From an uncultured Burkholderiales bacterium (GTDB taxonomy: Bacteria; Pseudomonadota; Gammaproteobacteria; Burkholderiales; Burkholderiaceae_C): a stretch of 47,255 nt of DNA. The translations under genes and the position numbers were made by a program. Numbering within the stretch: the first letter of the stretch is position 1; every line of letters starts with the position of its first letter. Location of the stretch: NCBI GenBank assembly GCA_903935585.1, contig CAIZSE010000081.1, positions 1-47,255 on the forward strand. The letters run 5' to 3'. Under the pieces are notes generated by a model. The model was not told where the DNA came from. It made no database searches and was given only the letters and a program-made list of their open reading frames with translations. Below are positions 24,930 through 32,147 of this stretch, one piece after another.

Positions 24930-26393
24930 ATGCGTCAATTCGATGAGATGTACAGCCGCTTGCCTGCTGCAGGCGATACCGGTGAAGTCAGAGACCATTA
25001 CCTGGCCTATGCCCGCTGGTTGCAAGCGCAAGACAGCCAGACCATGGCGGCTCGCCGCGAAGAAGCCGAGATGATCTTTCGCCGGGTGGGCATCACCTTT
25101 GCTGTGTATGGCGAACTGGACGAAGACAACAACAAGGACGAAGGGGGCACCGAGCGCCTGATCCCCTTTGACCTGATCCCCCGCGTCATCGCCGCCCAGG
25201 AGTGGAAAAGCATGGAAGCGGGCCTGGTGCAACGCGTCACGGCCCTGAACCGTTTCATCCACGACGTCTACCACGACCAGGAGATCTTGCGTGCCGGGGT
25301 GGTCCCGCGTGAGCAGATCGAAAACAACGCTCAGTTCCGCCCCGAAATGGTGGGGGTGGACGTGCCCAACAACATCTACTCGCACATCAGCGGCGTCGAC
25401 ATCGTGCGTGCTGCCGATGCGCAAGGCCATGGCGAGTACTACGTGCTTGAAGACAATTTGCGCGTGCCCAGTGGCGTGAGCTACATGCTCGAAGACCGCA
25501 AGATGATGATGCGGCTGTTCCCCGAGCTGTTCAGTCAGCACCGCGTGGCCCCGGTGGCGCATTACCCCGACTTGCTGCTCGAGACCCTTCGCGCCAGCAG
25601 TCCTGCCACCACGGCCGAACCCACGGTGGTGGTGCTCACGCCCGGCATGTACAACAGCGCTTATTTCGAGCATGCTTTTTTAGCGCAGCAAATGGGCGTG
25701 GAACTGGTGGAAGGACAAGACCTGTTCGTGAAAGACAAGTTCGTCTACATGCGCACCACGCGGGGCCCCAAGCGCGTGGATGTGATCTACCGCCGGGTGG
25801 ACGACGATTTTCTTGACCCGAATGTGTTCCGCCCCAGCTCCACCCTGGGCTGCGCTGGCCTGATGGAGGCCTACAAAGCGGGTCATGTGGCAATTTGCAA
25901 TGCGGTGGGCACAGGCGTGGCCGACGACAAGTCGATCTACCCCTACGTGCCCGACATGATCAAGTTTTATCTGGGCGAGGCGCCGATCCTGAAAAACGTG
26001 CCCACCTTCATGTGCCGAAAACCCGATGACCTGAAGTACACCCTGGCCAACCTGAAAGACCTGGTGGTCAAAGAGGTGCACGGTGCTGGAGGCTACGGCA
26101 TGCTGGTCGGTCCTGCGGCCACCCAGGCCGAGATCGAGCGCTTTCGGGCCGCCTTGCTGGCCAACCCCGAGGGCTACATCGCGCAGCCCACACTCAGCTT
26201 GTCGAGTTGCCCCACGTTTGTGGACAGCGGCATCGCGCCGCGCCACATCGACTTGCGCCCCTTTGTGCTGAGTGGCCGCACCGTGCAGATGGTCCCCGGC
26301 GGGCTGACCCGCGTGGCGCTGAAAGAAGGCTCTTTGGTGGTGAACAGCAGCCAGGGCGGCGGCACCAAGGACACCTGGATATTGCAAGACTAA
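24930..26393 (+). CDS. Circularly permuted ATP-grasp protein (stand-alone)
   Basis: A 487-residue circularly permuted ATP-grasp enzyme (DUF404/DUF407), predicted to ligate a carboxylate to an amine with ATP. Visible conserved blocks are RRVGITFAVYGE, RLIPFDLIPRVI, NRFIHDVYHDQEILRAG, YYVLEDNLRVPSGVSYMLE, the ATP-binding LTPGMYNSAYFEHAFLAQQM, RRVDDDFLDP and KEVHGAGGYGMLVGP. AGGAG stands a short distance before the ATG. It is the first of two genes with the alpha-E protein (14 bases downstream) and may share a transcript with comEC. Unlike the minus-strand set, no transglutaminase and no Anbu-type proteasome-like gene follow here. Confidence 0.93.
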   Translation: MRQFDEMYSRLPAAGDTGEVRDHYLAYARWLQAQDSQTMAARREEAEMIFRRVGITFAVYGELDEDNNKDEGGTERLIPFDLIPRVIAAQEWKSMEAGLVQRVTALNRFIHDVYHDQEILRAGVVPREQIENNAQFRPEMVGVDVPNNIYSHISGVDIVRAADAQGHGEYYVLEDNLRVPSGVSYMLEDRKMMMRLFPELFSQHRVAPVAHYPDLLLETLRASSPATTAEPTVVVLTPGMYNSAYFEHAFLAQQMGVELVEGQDLFVKDKFVYMRTTRGPKRVDVIYRRVDDDFLDPNVFRPSSTLGCAGLMEAYKAGHVAICNAVGTGVADDKSIYPYVPDMIKFYLGEAPILKNVPTFMCRKPDDLKYTLANLKDLVVKEVHGAGGYGMLVGPAATQAEIERFRAALLANPEGYIAQPTLSLSSCPTFVDSGIAPRHIDLRPFVLSGRTVQMVPGGLTRVALKEGSLVVNSSQGGGTKDTWILQD

Positions 26394-26407
26394 AAAGGGA
26401 GACGCAC

Positions 26408-27385
26408 ATGCTTTCAAGAACCGCCGACCACCTGTTCTGGATGTCTCGCTACATGGAGCGGGCCGAGAACACCGCTCGCATGCTGAATGTGAGTTACGAA
26501 ACCTCCTTGCTGCCCCAATCCGCTGCAGCGGTTGAAGCAGGCTGGGAAGGCATTTTGTCCATCAGCGAGTTGCTGCCTGCGTACCTGGCACTTTACAAAA
26601 CCATCAACCCCCGCGAAGTGATGGCCTTCATGGTCAAGGATTCGGACAATCCCTCGTCCATCATTTCGTGCCTGCGGGCTGCGCGTGAAAATGCCCGCGC
26701 TGTGCGGGGCACCCTGACCACCGAGGTTTGGGAGACGCAAAACCAGACCTGGCTCGAAGTCAACCGCATGCTCAAAAGCGGTGAATTCGAGCGCGACCCG
26801 GGGCAGTTTTTTGAATGGGTGAAGTTCCGCTCGCACCTGTCACGCGGGGTGACGGTGGGCACCATGCTGATGGACGAGTCGCTGTACTTCATGCGCATGG
26901 GCACCTTTCTGGAGCGGGCCGACAACACGGCGCGGCTGGTGGATGTGAAGTTCCATGCCATGCAAAACGATTTTTTCGGGGCGCCCAACTACAGCGGTGC
27001 CGAAGCCGAGGTCACGCAGGAATACGACTTTTACCACTGGAGCGCGATCTTGCGCAGCGTCAGCGGTTTCGAGGTTTACCGCAAGGTGTACCGCGATGTG
27101 ATCCGACCCGAGCGGGTGGCCGAACTGCTGATCCTTCGCCCCGACATGCCGCGCTCATTGCACGCCAGTCTGAACGAGGTCTTGTCGAATTTGAAGCTGG
27201 TCTCGCACGACCCCGACAGCGACACCTTGCGCCACGCAGGGCGCTTGCGTGCAGAGTTGGCCTTTGGCCGCATTGACGAGATTTTGGCCACTGGCCTGCA
27301 CGCTTACCTGACGCAATTTCTGGAGCGCGTGAACGTGCTGGGCGGCCGCATCAGCCGGGAATTTTTGATGCCGCAAGCGGCCTGA
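26408..27385 (+). CDS. Alpha-E domain protein (stand-alone)
   Basis: A 325-residue, almost entirely helical protein of the alpha-E (DUF403) family, opening with SRTADHLFWMSRYMERAENT, the family signature. Conserved Glu/Arg-rich helices continue (SDNPSSIISCLRAARENARA, FLERADNTARLVDVK). Alpha-E proteins always accompany circularly permuted ATP-grasp proteins and may bind or present the substrate; their biochemistry is not established. The ATG at 26408 follows an AGGGAG site. The frame is open further back, but that stretch overlaps the ATP-grasp gene. Its stop codon is one base from that of xthA on the other strand. Confidence 0.93.
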   Translation: MLSRTADHLFWMSRYMERAENTARMLNVSYETSLLPQSAAAVEAGWEGILSISELLPAYLALYKTINPREVMAFMVKDSDNPSSIISCLRAARENARAVRGTLTTEVWETQNQTWLEVNRMLKSGEFERDPGQFFEWVKFRSHLSRGVTVGTMLMDESLYFMRMGTFLERADNTARLVDVKFHAMQNDFFGAPNYSGAEAEVTQEYDFYHWSAILRSVSGFEVYRKVYRDVIRPERVAELLILRPDMPRSLHASLNEVLSNLKLVSHDPDSDTLRHAGRLRAELAFGRIDEILATGLHAYLTQFLERVNVLGGRISREFLMPQAA

Positions 27386-27386
27386 G

Positions 27387-28178
27387 TCATGCCAGGGTCA
27401 GCACCACGGGGGCGTGGTCGCTGGGGCGCTCGTTTTTACGCGGAGCCCGGTCGATCACGCAACGGGTGGCGTGGGCCTTGAGCGCCTCGGAAATCAAAAT
27501 GTGGTCGATCCGCAGGCCCCTGTTGCGGCGAAATGCAAACTCGCGGTAGTCCCACCAGCTGTAGCTTTTTTCGGGCTGCTCAAACAGCCTGAAACTGTCG
27601 GTCAGGCCTAAGTCGATCAGCGCTTGCAGCTTTTCCCGTTCGGCATCGGTGCAATGAATGGTGCCGGCCAATCCCACTGGGTCCCACATGTCGAGTTCGT
27701 CAAAGGTGATGTTGTAGTCACCCAGCAGCACCAGCTTGGGGTACTTTTGCATCTCGCTGCCCACCCAGTCGCGCAGGGCATCCAGCCAGCGCATTTTGTA
27801 GACGAACTTGTCGCTGTCGGGCGCCTGGCCATTGGGAAAGTAGGCCCCAATCACCCGCACTTGGTCACCTGCACCGTCGGGGTAGGTCGCCCCGATCACG
27901 CGCGACATATCGTCTTCAAAACCAGGGATGTTCTTGACCACATCAGCGCCCGCAGCGCTTGAAATCAGGGCCACGCCGTTGTAGGTTTTCTGGCCAAACC
28001 ACTGCGCCTGGTAACCCGCTTCGGTGAATGCGGCAAGGGGGAACTTGTCGTCGGTGAGCTTGAGCTCTTGCAGGGCCAGCACGTCCACGCCACCTTCGGC
28101 TTTTTGCGTGGCCAGCCAGTCCAGCACCTGAGGCAGGCGCACCGTCAAAGAGTTCACATTCCAGGTGGCGATTTTCAT
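27387..28178 (-). CDS. xthA: Exodeoxyribonuclease III
   Basis: A 263-residue AP endonuclease and 3'-5' exonuclease of the ExoIII family, acting in base excision repair. Visible active-site blocks: ATWNVNSLTVRLPQV at the start, LALQELKL with the metal-binding Glu, the LLGDYNITFDELDMWDP stretch, the FRRNRGLRIDHILIS region with Asp, and the C-terminal ERPSDHAPVVLTL with the catalytic His. It is the last gene of a thyA-folA-xthA set (18 bases after folA). Its 3' end abuts the alpha-E gene on the opposite strand. Confidence 0.95.
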   Translation of the reverse strand: MKIATWNVNSLTVRLPQVLDWLATQKAEGGVDVLALQELKLTDDKFPLAAFTEAGYQAQWFGQKTYNGVALISSAAGADVVKNIPGFEDDMSRVIGATYPDGAGDQVRVIGAYFPNGQAPDSDKFVYKMRWLDALRDWVGSEMQKYPKLVLLGDYNITFDELDMWDPVGLAGTIHCTDAEREKLQALIDLGLTDSFRLFEQPEKSYSWWDYREFAFRRNRGLRIDHILISEALKAHATRCVIDRAPRKNERPSDHAPVVLTLA

Positions 28179-28196
28179 GGTTAAGGCCCGCAGGCG

Positions 28197-28691
28197 TTAA
28201 GTCATGGGGTTTTGTTGGTAAGTCACAAACGAAAACCCCATGCCGTTGGCGGCGGTGTGGCTTTCGCGCTGAACCTCGTGCCAGCCGGGGCCCAAGTCGG
28301 GCGCCCAGGCATCGCCTTCAAAATCCTGCTCGATTTCGGTGACCACGGCGCTGCTGGCCCGGGCTGCTGCCTGGGCGTAAATTTCGGCGCCGCCAATCAC
28401 CCAGGCATCGGCGTCGGCTGGACACAGGGCCATGGCTTCATCGACAGAGCCCGCTTTGAGGGCGCCCTCGGCATGCCAGTCGGCCTGGCGTGTCACCACG
28501 ATGTTGAGTCGACCCGGCAAGGGTCTGAATTTGGGGGGCAGCGAATCCCAGGTCTTGCGGCCCATGATGACCGGCTGGCCCAGCGTGGTGCGCTTGAAGT
28601 GCGCCAGGTCTTCTGGCAAATGCCAGGGCAGGGTGTTGTTCGCGCCAATCACGCCGTTTCGGGCGCGTGCATAAATCAGGTGAAGTTTCAT
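28197..28691 (-). CDS. folA: Dihydrofolate reductase
   Basis: Reduces dihydrofolate to tetrahydrofolate with NADPH. It has 164 residues, normal size. Signatures are the start LIYARARNGVIGANNTLPWHLPED (first half of the active-site loop), VIMGRKTWDSLP, the LNIVVTR strand, and WVIGGAEIYAQA for cofactor binding. It lies 42 bases downstream of thyA, so the enzyme that consumes methylene-THF and the one that regenerates THF are co-expressed. No resistance-type substitution can be judged from this reading. Confidence 0.97.
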   Translation of the reverse strand: MKLHLIYARARNGVIGANNTLPWHLPEDLAHFKRTTLGQPVIMGRKTWDSLPPKFRPLPGRLNIVVTRQADWHAEGALKAGSVDEAMALCPADADAWVIGGAEIYAQAAARASSAVVTEIEQDFEGDAWAPDLGPGWHEVQRESHTAANGMGFSFVTYQQNPMT

Positions 28692-28733
28692 TCAGACCGG
28701 CCCGAGGGCCCATGCGGTTTCAGAGCCACAGGT

Positions 28734-29573
28734 TCAGACCGCCACCGGTGCTTTGATGGCCGGGTGACATTCATAGGCCAGCATTTCAAAATCTTCGTAG
28801 GCGTAATCCAAAATGGAAGCCGGGCGGCGTTTGATGTTGAGCGTGGGATAGGCCATGGGCGCTCGGCTCAGTTGAAGTTCCACCTGCTCGTGGTGGTTGC
28901 TGTAAATGTGGCAGTCACCACCCGTCCAGATGAAGTCGCCCACGTCCATGTCGCACTGTTGGGCCACCATGTGCGTCAACAAAGCGTAGCTGGCAATGTT
29001 GAAGGGCACGCCCAGAAAAATATCGGCGCTGCGTTGGTAAAGCTGGCAACTGAGTTTGGCTTTTTCACCCGGGTTTTGCGGCGGGGCCACATAGAACTGA
29101 AAGAAAGCATGGCAGGGCATCAGGGCCATCTTGTCGAGCTCGGCCACGTTCCAGGCGCTCACGATGATGCGGCGCGAATCGGGGTTGGTTTTGAGCGTCT
29201 TCATCACATCGCTGATCTGGTCGATGTGACCACCGCCCGGGGTGGGCCAGCTGCGCCACTGCACGCCATAAACGGGACCAAGCGAGCCATCTTCGCGCGC
29301 CCATTCATCCCAGATGGAGCAGCCGCGTTCTTGCAGCCATTTCACGTTGCTGTCGCCGCGCAAAAACCACAGCAGCTCGACGATGATGGCCTTCAAAAAA
29401 ACCTTCTTGGTGGTCACCAGCGGAAAGCCCTCGTTCAGGTCAAAGCGCATCTGGTGGCCAAACACACTGCGTGTGCCGGTCCCCGTGCGGTCGCCCTTTT
29501 GCACACCCGTCGTGTAGACGTGGCGCATGAAGTCTTCGTACTGGCTGCGAATGGGGCGGGCAGGGGTGTTCAT
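28734..29573 (-). CDS. thyA: Thymidylate synthase
   Basis: Makes dTMP from dUMP and methylene-tetrahydrofolate. It has 279 residues from the ATG at 29573; a TTG nine bases earlier is in frame but is not a likely start. Catalytic Cys154 lies in [11 protein letters not shown]. Further signatures are [18 protein letters not shown] at the start, the [18 protein letters not shown] region and the dUMP-binding [11 protein letters not shown] near the C-terminus. It heads the minus-strand thyA-folA-xthA set and is divergent from the parvulin gene. No strong Shine-Dalgarno is visible before the ATG. Confidence 0.97.
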   Translation of the reverse strand: MNTPARPIRSQYEDFMRHVYTTGVQKGDRTGTGTRSVFGHQMRFDLNEGFPLVTTKKVFLKAIIVELLWFLRGDSNVKWLQERGCSIWDEWAREDGSLGPVYGVQWRSWPTPGGGHIDQISDVMKTLKTNPDSRRIIVSAWNVAELDKMALMPCHAFFQFYVAPPQNPGEKAKLSCQLYQRSADIFLGVPFNIASYALLTHMVAQQCDMDVGDFIWTGGDCHIYSNHHEQVELQLSRAPMAYPTLNIKRRPASILDYAYEDFEMLAYECHPAIKAPVAV

Positions 29574-29748
29574 GGGGCGCAAGTTTAAGCCAAGCGCATT
29601 CCAAACAGTCGCCCTGGGGCACTTGACGGCTCGACATTGTTAACATTCTGGCTGGAATCGGCCACCTGTAAGCCAAAAGAAAACATGTCCAGTCAACGCC
29701 TGTTGTTTGACTGGCACCGGCTTCGAAGTGGATTTCCGTTGACCTATC

Positions 29749-29871
29749 ATGAACAGACTGACAACCGGTTTCGACAACTGGCTGATTGCGCCCGCCGAGC
29801 ATCGGGCCGCATTGTCAAAAAGCCTGGGTAGCTTTTGCCCGGGTTCAATCAATTTCTGGAGTGAGTCATGA
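29749..29871 (+). CDS. Possible 40-residue leader ORF before the parvulin gene
   Basis: A 40-codon frame (starting MNRLTTGFDNWLIAPAEH) in the 294-base gap between thyA and the parvulin gene. Its TGA overlaps the parvulin ATG as ATGA, so it could be a translationally coupled leader. There is no good ribosome site before it, and the composition is not clearly protein-like, so it may be a chance frame. The rest of the gap (29574-29748) shows no recognisable gene or clear promoter. Confidence 0.25.
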   Translation: MNRLTTGFDNWLIAPAEHRAALSKSLGSFCPGSINFWSES

Positions 29872-30674
29872 AGTTTCAATCAAAGTGGGTAGTTCCCGCG
29901 TTGGGTCTGGCCTTGTCTTTGTGTTTTGCCGGTACAGCCATCTCGGCCGATGCGCCCCTTGCCGTGGTCAACGGGGTGGGCATTCCAGCCCGGCTGATGG
30001 CACGCAACATCGAAGCCAATGTGGCCCAGGGCCAAAAAGACACGCCTGAACTGCGTGCCGCCTTGAGGCAAGAATTCATAGCCCGTGAGTTGATGGTGCA
30101 AGAGGCCCAAAAGCGTGGCCTCGACAAGTTGCCTGCCACCCAGGATGCGCTGCAGGGGTTGCGCCAAAACCTGATGATCGAATTGCTTTTGAACGACGAA
30201 TTCACCAAAAACCCGGTCACCGAGGCCGAACTCAAGGCCGACTATGAACGGCAGGTCAAGGCCCTGAAGTCTGCGGGTGATCTCCAGCAGTTTCAGATCT
30301 CGAGCATTGTTTTGGCCTCCGAGGCCGATGCCCGCAGTGTCATGACGGCTGTGCGTTCAGGGCAGGCCTTTGATGGGCTGGCCAAGGACCGGTCGATGGA
30401 CCCGAGCAAAGACAAAGGCGGAGAGCTGGGCTGGTTCTTGCCCGATCAGATCGCTCCGGCGATTTCGAATGTGGTGGTGAATCTGGCGCCCGGTGCCGTC
30501 TCCGCAGCGCCGATTCAGGTGGGCCCTTACTGGCATGTGGTCAAGTTGCTCGCCAAGCGCCCCTACCAGGTGCCTGGCTTTGAAGAGAGCAAAAACCAGC
30601 TGCAAACCGCCGTCGTCCAGAACCGCCGCATGGCCTTGCTCAAGAAACTGAGCGATGCGGCTGTGGTGAAGTGA
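29868..30674 (+). CDS. Periplasmic parvulin-type peptidyl-prolyl isomerase
   Basis: A 268-residue secreted PpiC/SurA-like isomerase. There is a cleavable signal peptide of about 25 residues (hydrophobic run ALGLALSLCFAGTAISA). An N-terminal helical chaperone part follows (about 45-130, rich in Arg/Glu/Gln), then the parvulin domain (about 135-230) with the landmark QFQISSIVLAS strand, a MDPSKDKGGELGWFLPDQI loop and a final WHVVKLLAKRPYQVP strand. It should assist folding of envelope proteins, perhaps feeding the BAM machinery (bamC is at 3532-4650), but this link is inference. GGAG lies just before the ATG. The convergent gap after it (30675-30782) holds no clear terminator. Confidence 0.92.
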   Translation: MKFQSKWVVPALGLALSLCFAGTAISADAPLAVVNGVGIPARLMARNIEANVAQGQKDTPELRAALRQEFIARELMVQEAQKRGLDKLPATQDALQGLRQNLMIELLLNDEFTKNPVTEAELKADYERQVKALKSAGDLQQFQISSIVLASEADARSVMTAVRSGQAFDGLAKDRSMDPSKDKGGELGWFLPDQIAPAISNVVVNLAPGAVSAAPIQVGPYWHVVKLLAKRPYQVPGFEESKNQLQTAVVQNRRMALLKKLSDAAVVK

Positions 30675-30782
30675 ATCTTTGGGGCTGGGCGCTTCGTTTG
30701 CCTTTTAAGCTGGCAACTTGAGCTTGGTCGTCTTTTGTAGGCTTCATCCCTTTTAGTGCGGACCAGTCATCTCCTGATGAAC

Positions 30783-31502
30783 TCAATCCAAAGAGAGTTC
30801 AGCGATGTGTTGAATGGTCTGGAGCAAATCGGGCAAGCGCTCTTGGCTGGCCAGGTCGGGTGGCAAATGACCCGGTAACGAATCCAGAAAAACCATGTTT
30901 TTCAACAGCGACTGAAATTGCAAGCTCAGATATTCGCGCAATGGGCGATGGCTGGCTTGGCATTCCAACAAAAGGCTCTCACGTCCATCGATCACACTGA
31001 TGATGTCGCCGATATCGTGGCTGAATAGAAAATCACCCTGACCGCGCCCGAAGAATGCCTCGAGCTTGGTGGCTATGAATTCGGGGGCACGGATAACTTT
31101 GACACGTGTGCCGCTCGGCAGTTCATGGATTTGAGCAGTCGCCACGCTCAAGACATACCAGCGGTTGGCGAACCCGAGTACCTCTTCCTTGCTCGGCATC
31201 ACGTCTACCGTCATGTTGTCTATCTGCCATCTGCACAAGGGGGCTTCCGGGCGCATATCGGGGGTAAAACCCAGTTCGCGCAGTTGGTTTTCCAACTTGT
31301 GAAAATCTTCCAGCGCCTGAGTCGGTGTGACGACATCGATGTCATCTGTACGCCTGATGGCTGGCAGTGCAAGATCTGTGATCAGCAGACCTGCCGCCGC
31401 CCCGCCAACAAAGACCATGTTTTCGCAAAGCTCAGGGCCCAAGCGTTGTGCCATGAGATCGAGCATGGTGATGTTGGGGTTGTTCTGCTTGGCAGTCATC
31501 AT
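30783..31502 (-). CDS. Nucleotidyltransferase-fold protein (AbiEii-like toxin candidate)
   Basis: A 239-residue protein with the nucleotidyltransferase signature: Gly33-Gly34 in FVGGAAAGLL, Asp54 and Asp56 in RRTDDIDVV, and the third acidic residue Asp100 in MTVDVMPS, so the catalytic set looks complete. The second half is helical (about 140-239), including ATKLEAFFGRGQGDFLFSHDIGD, as in AbiEii/MenA-type proteins. The start overlaps the stop of the winged-helix gene (ATGA), so the pair is coupled in the order regulator then enzyme, as in AbiEi/AbiEii type IV toxin-antitoxin systems. Base use looks less G+C-rich than in the neighbours, which suggests transfer. Alternative: a housekeeping nucleotidyltransferase of unknown substrate. 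Confidence 0.75.
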   Translation of the reverse strand: MMTAKQNNPNITMLDLMAQRLGPELCENMVFVGGAAAGLLITDLALPAIRRTDDIDVVTPTQALEDFHKLENQLRELGFTPDMRPEAPLCRWQIDNMTVDVMPSKEEVLGFANRWYVLSVATAQIHELPSGTRVKVIRAPEFIATKLEAFFGRGQGDFLFSHDIGDIISVIDGRESLLLECQASHRPLREYLSLQFQSLLKNMVFLDSLPGHLPPDLASQERLPDLLQTIQHIAELSLD

Positions 31503-32044
31503 GCTGCGAAACGCGCTTCGATTTCTTGTTGGGCAATGGCCCGTTCGCGTGCGCTTCCACCGCGTAGCGTGTCTGTGAGAACTAACAATTCATAAAGTTT
31601 TGGATTGCGTGATGCTGCGTCTGGAACGGTCGGATACAACGGCTGAAAGGTCATGCCACGCAGTTGCCCATTTTTGTCTGGCCAAACGGGAGGAGGTTCG
31701 TCACTCCCCATGACCTTACCAATCAGGGGTGGCGCGGCGTAGCCAGTCGGCATACCGCGTGTCATCTCACCTCGGATTGGCGGAAAACAGTAGCGCACGC
31801 CATGCAGCAAAAACAACTTGAGCGGTTCCAATAAAACGCGGGGCTTGCCATTTGTGTCTTTTCGCACAAGTTGGGCCAAGACACAGCGATTCACACTGGC
31901 ATGCACCTCCGATGCCGTTAACCGCACGTCTTCTGCCAAAGCTGCGTAAGTGGGTGTTTTTTCCCTGTCAAGCGTCAGGCGCAGGAGCACCATCACATCC
32001 TGTGGCCGCAGCGAAATTTGGGGGTTTGACTTGGGTTGTGCCAT
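31499..32044 (-). CDS. Winged-helix regulator/antitoxin candidate, paired with nucleotidyltransferase
   Basis: A 181-residue protein, first of a two-gene operon. Residues about 10-70 look like a winged helix-turn-helix: QDVMVLLRLTLDREKTPTYAALAEDVRLTASEVHASV, then a basic LVRKDTNGKPRVLL wing. The C-terminal half (LLHGVRYCFPPIRGEMTRGMP onward) is not recognised and may bind the partner. A very good promoter with a 12-base palindrome (32054-32082) lies directly before the ATG. The predicted transcript begins only a few bases before the start codon, so the mRNA may be leaderless. By analogy with AbiEi it would repress its own operon and neutralise the enzyme encoded next. That is inference. Confidence 0.7.
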   Translation of the reverse strand: MAQPKSNPQISLRPQDVMVLLRLTLDREKTPTYAALAEDVRLTASEVHASVNRCVLAQLVRKDTNGKPRVLLEPLKLFLLHGVRYCFPPIRGEMTRGMPTGYAAPPLIGKVMGSDEPPPVWPDKNGQLRGMTFQPLYPTVPDAASRNPKLYELLVLTDTLRGGSARERAIAQQEIEARFAA

Positions 32045-32053
32045 GGTGACCGG

Positions 32054-32082
32054 ATTCTATATTCTTCATTCGCGAATGGCAA
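32054..32082 (-). promoter_or_regulatory. Strong promoter with palindromic operator for the HTH-nucleotidyltransferase pair
   Basis: On the minus strand, TTGCCA (32082-32077, five of six -35 bases) and TAGAAT (32059-32054, five of six -10 bases) are exactly 17 bases apart. Between them lies a perfect 12-base palindrome CATTCGCGAATG (32067-32078), the right place for a self-repressing operator. Transcription would start about 32047, next to the ATG at 32044. Confidence 0.75.
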
Positions 32083-32147
32083 ATGATGAGTTTCGGGGCC
32101 TATTGAATGGGTCGTTAAAGCCCCTCTTTTCAGAGTTGCTTGTGAGT

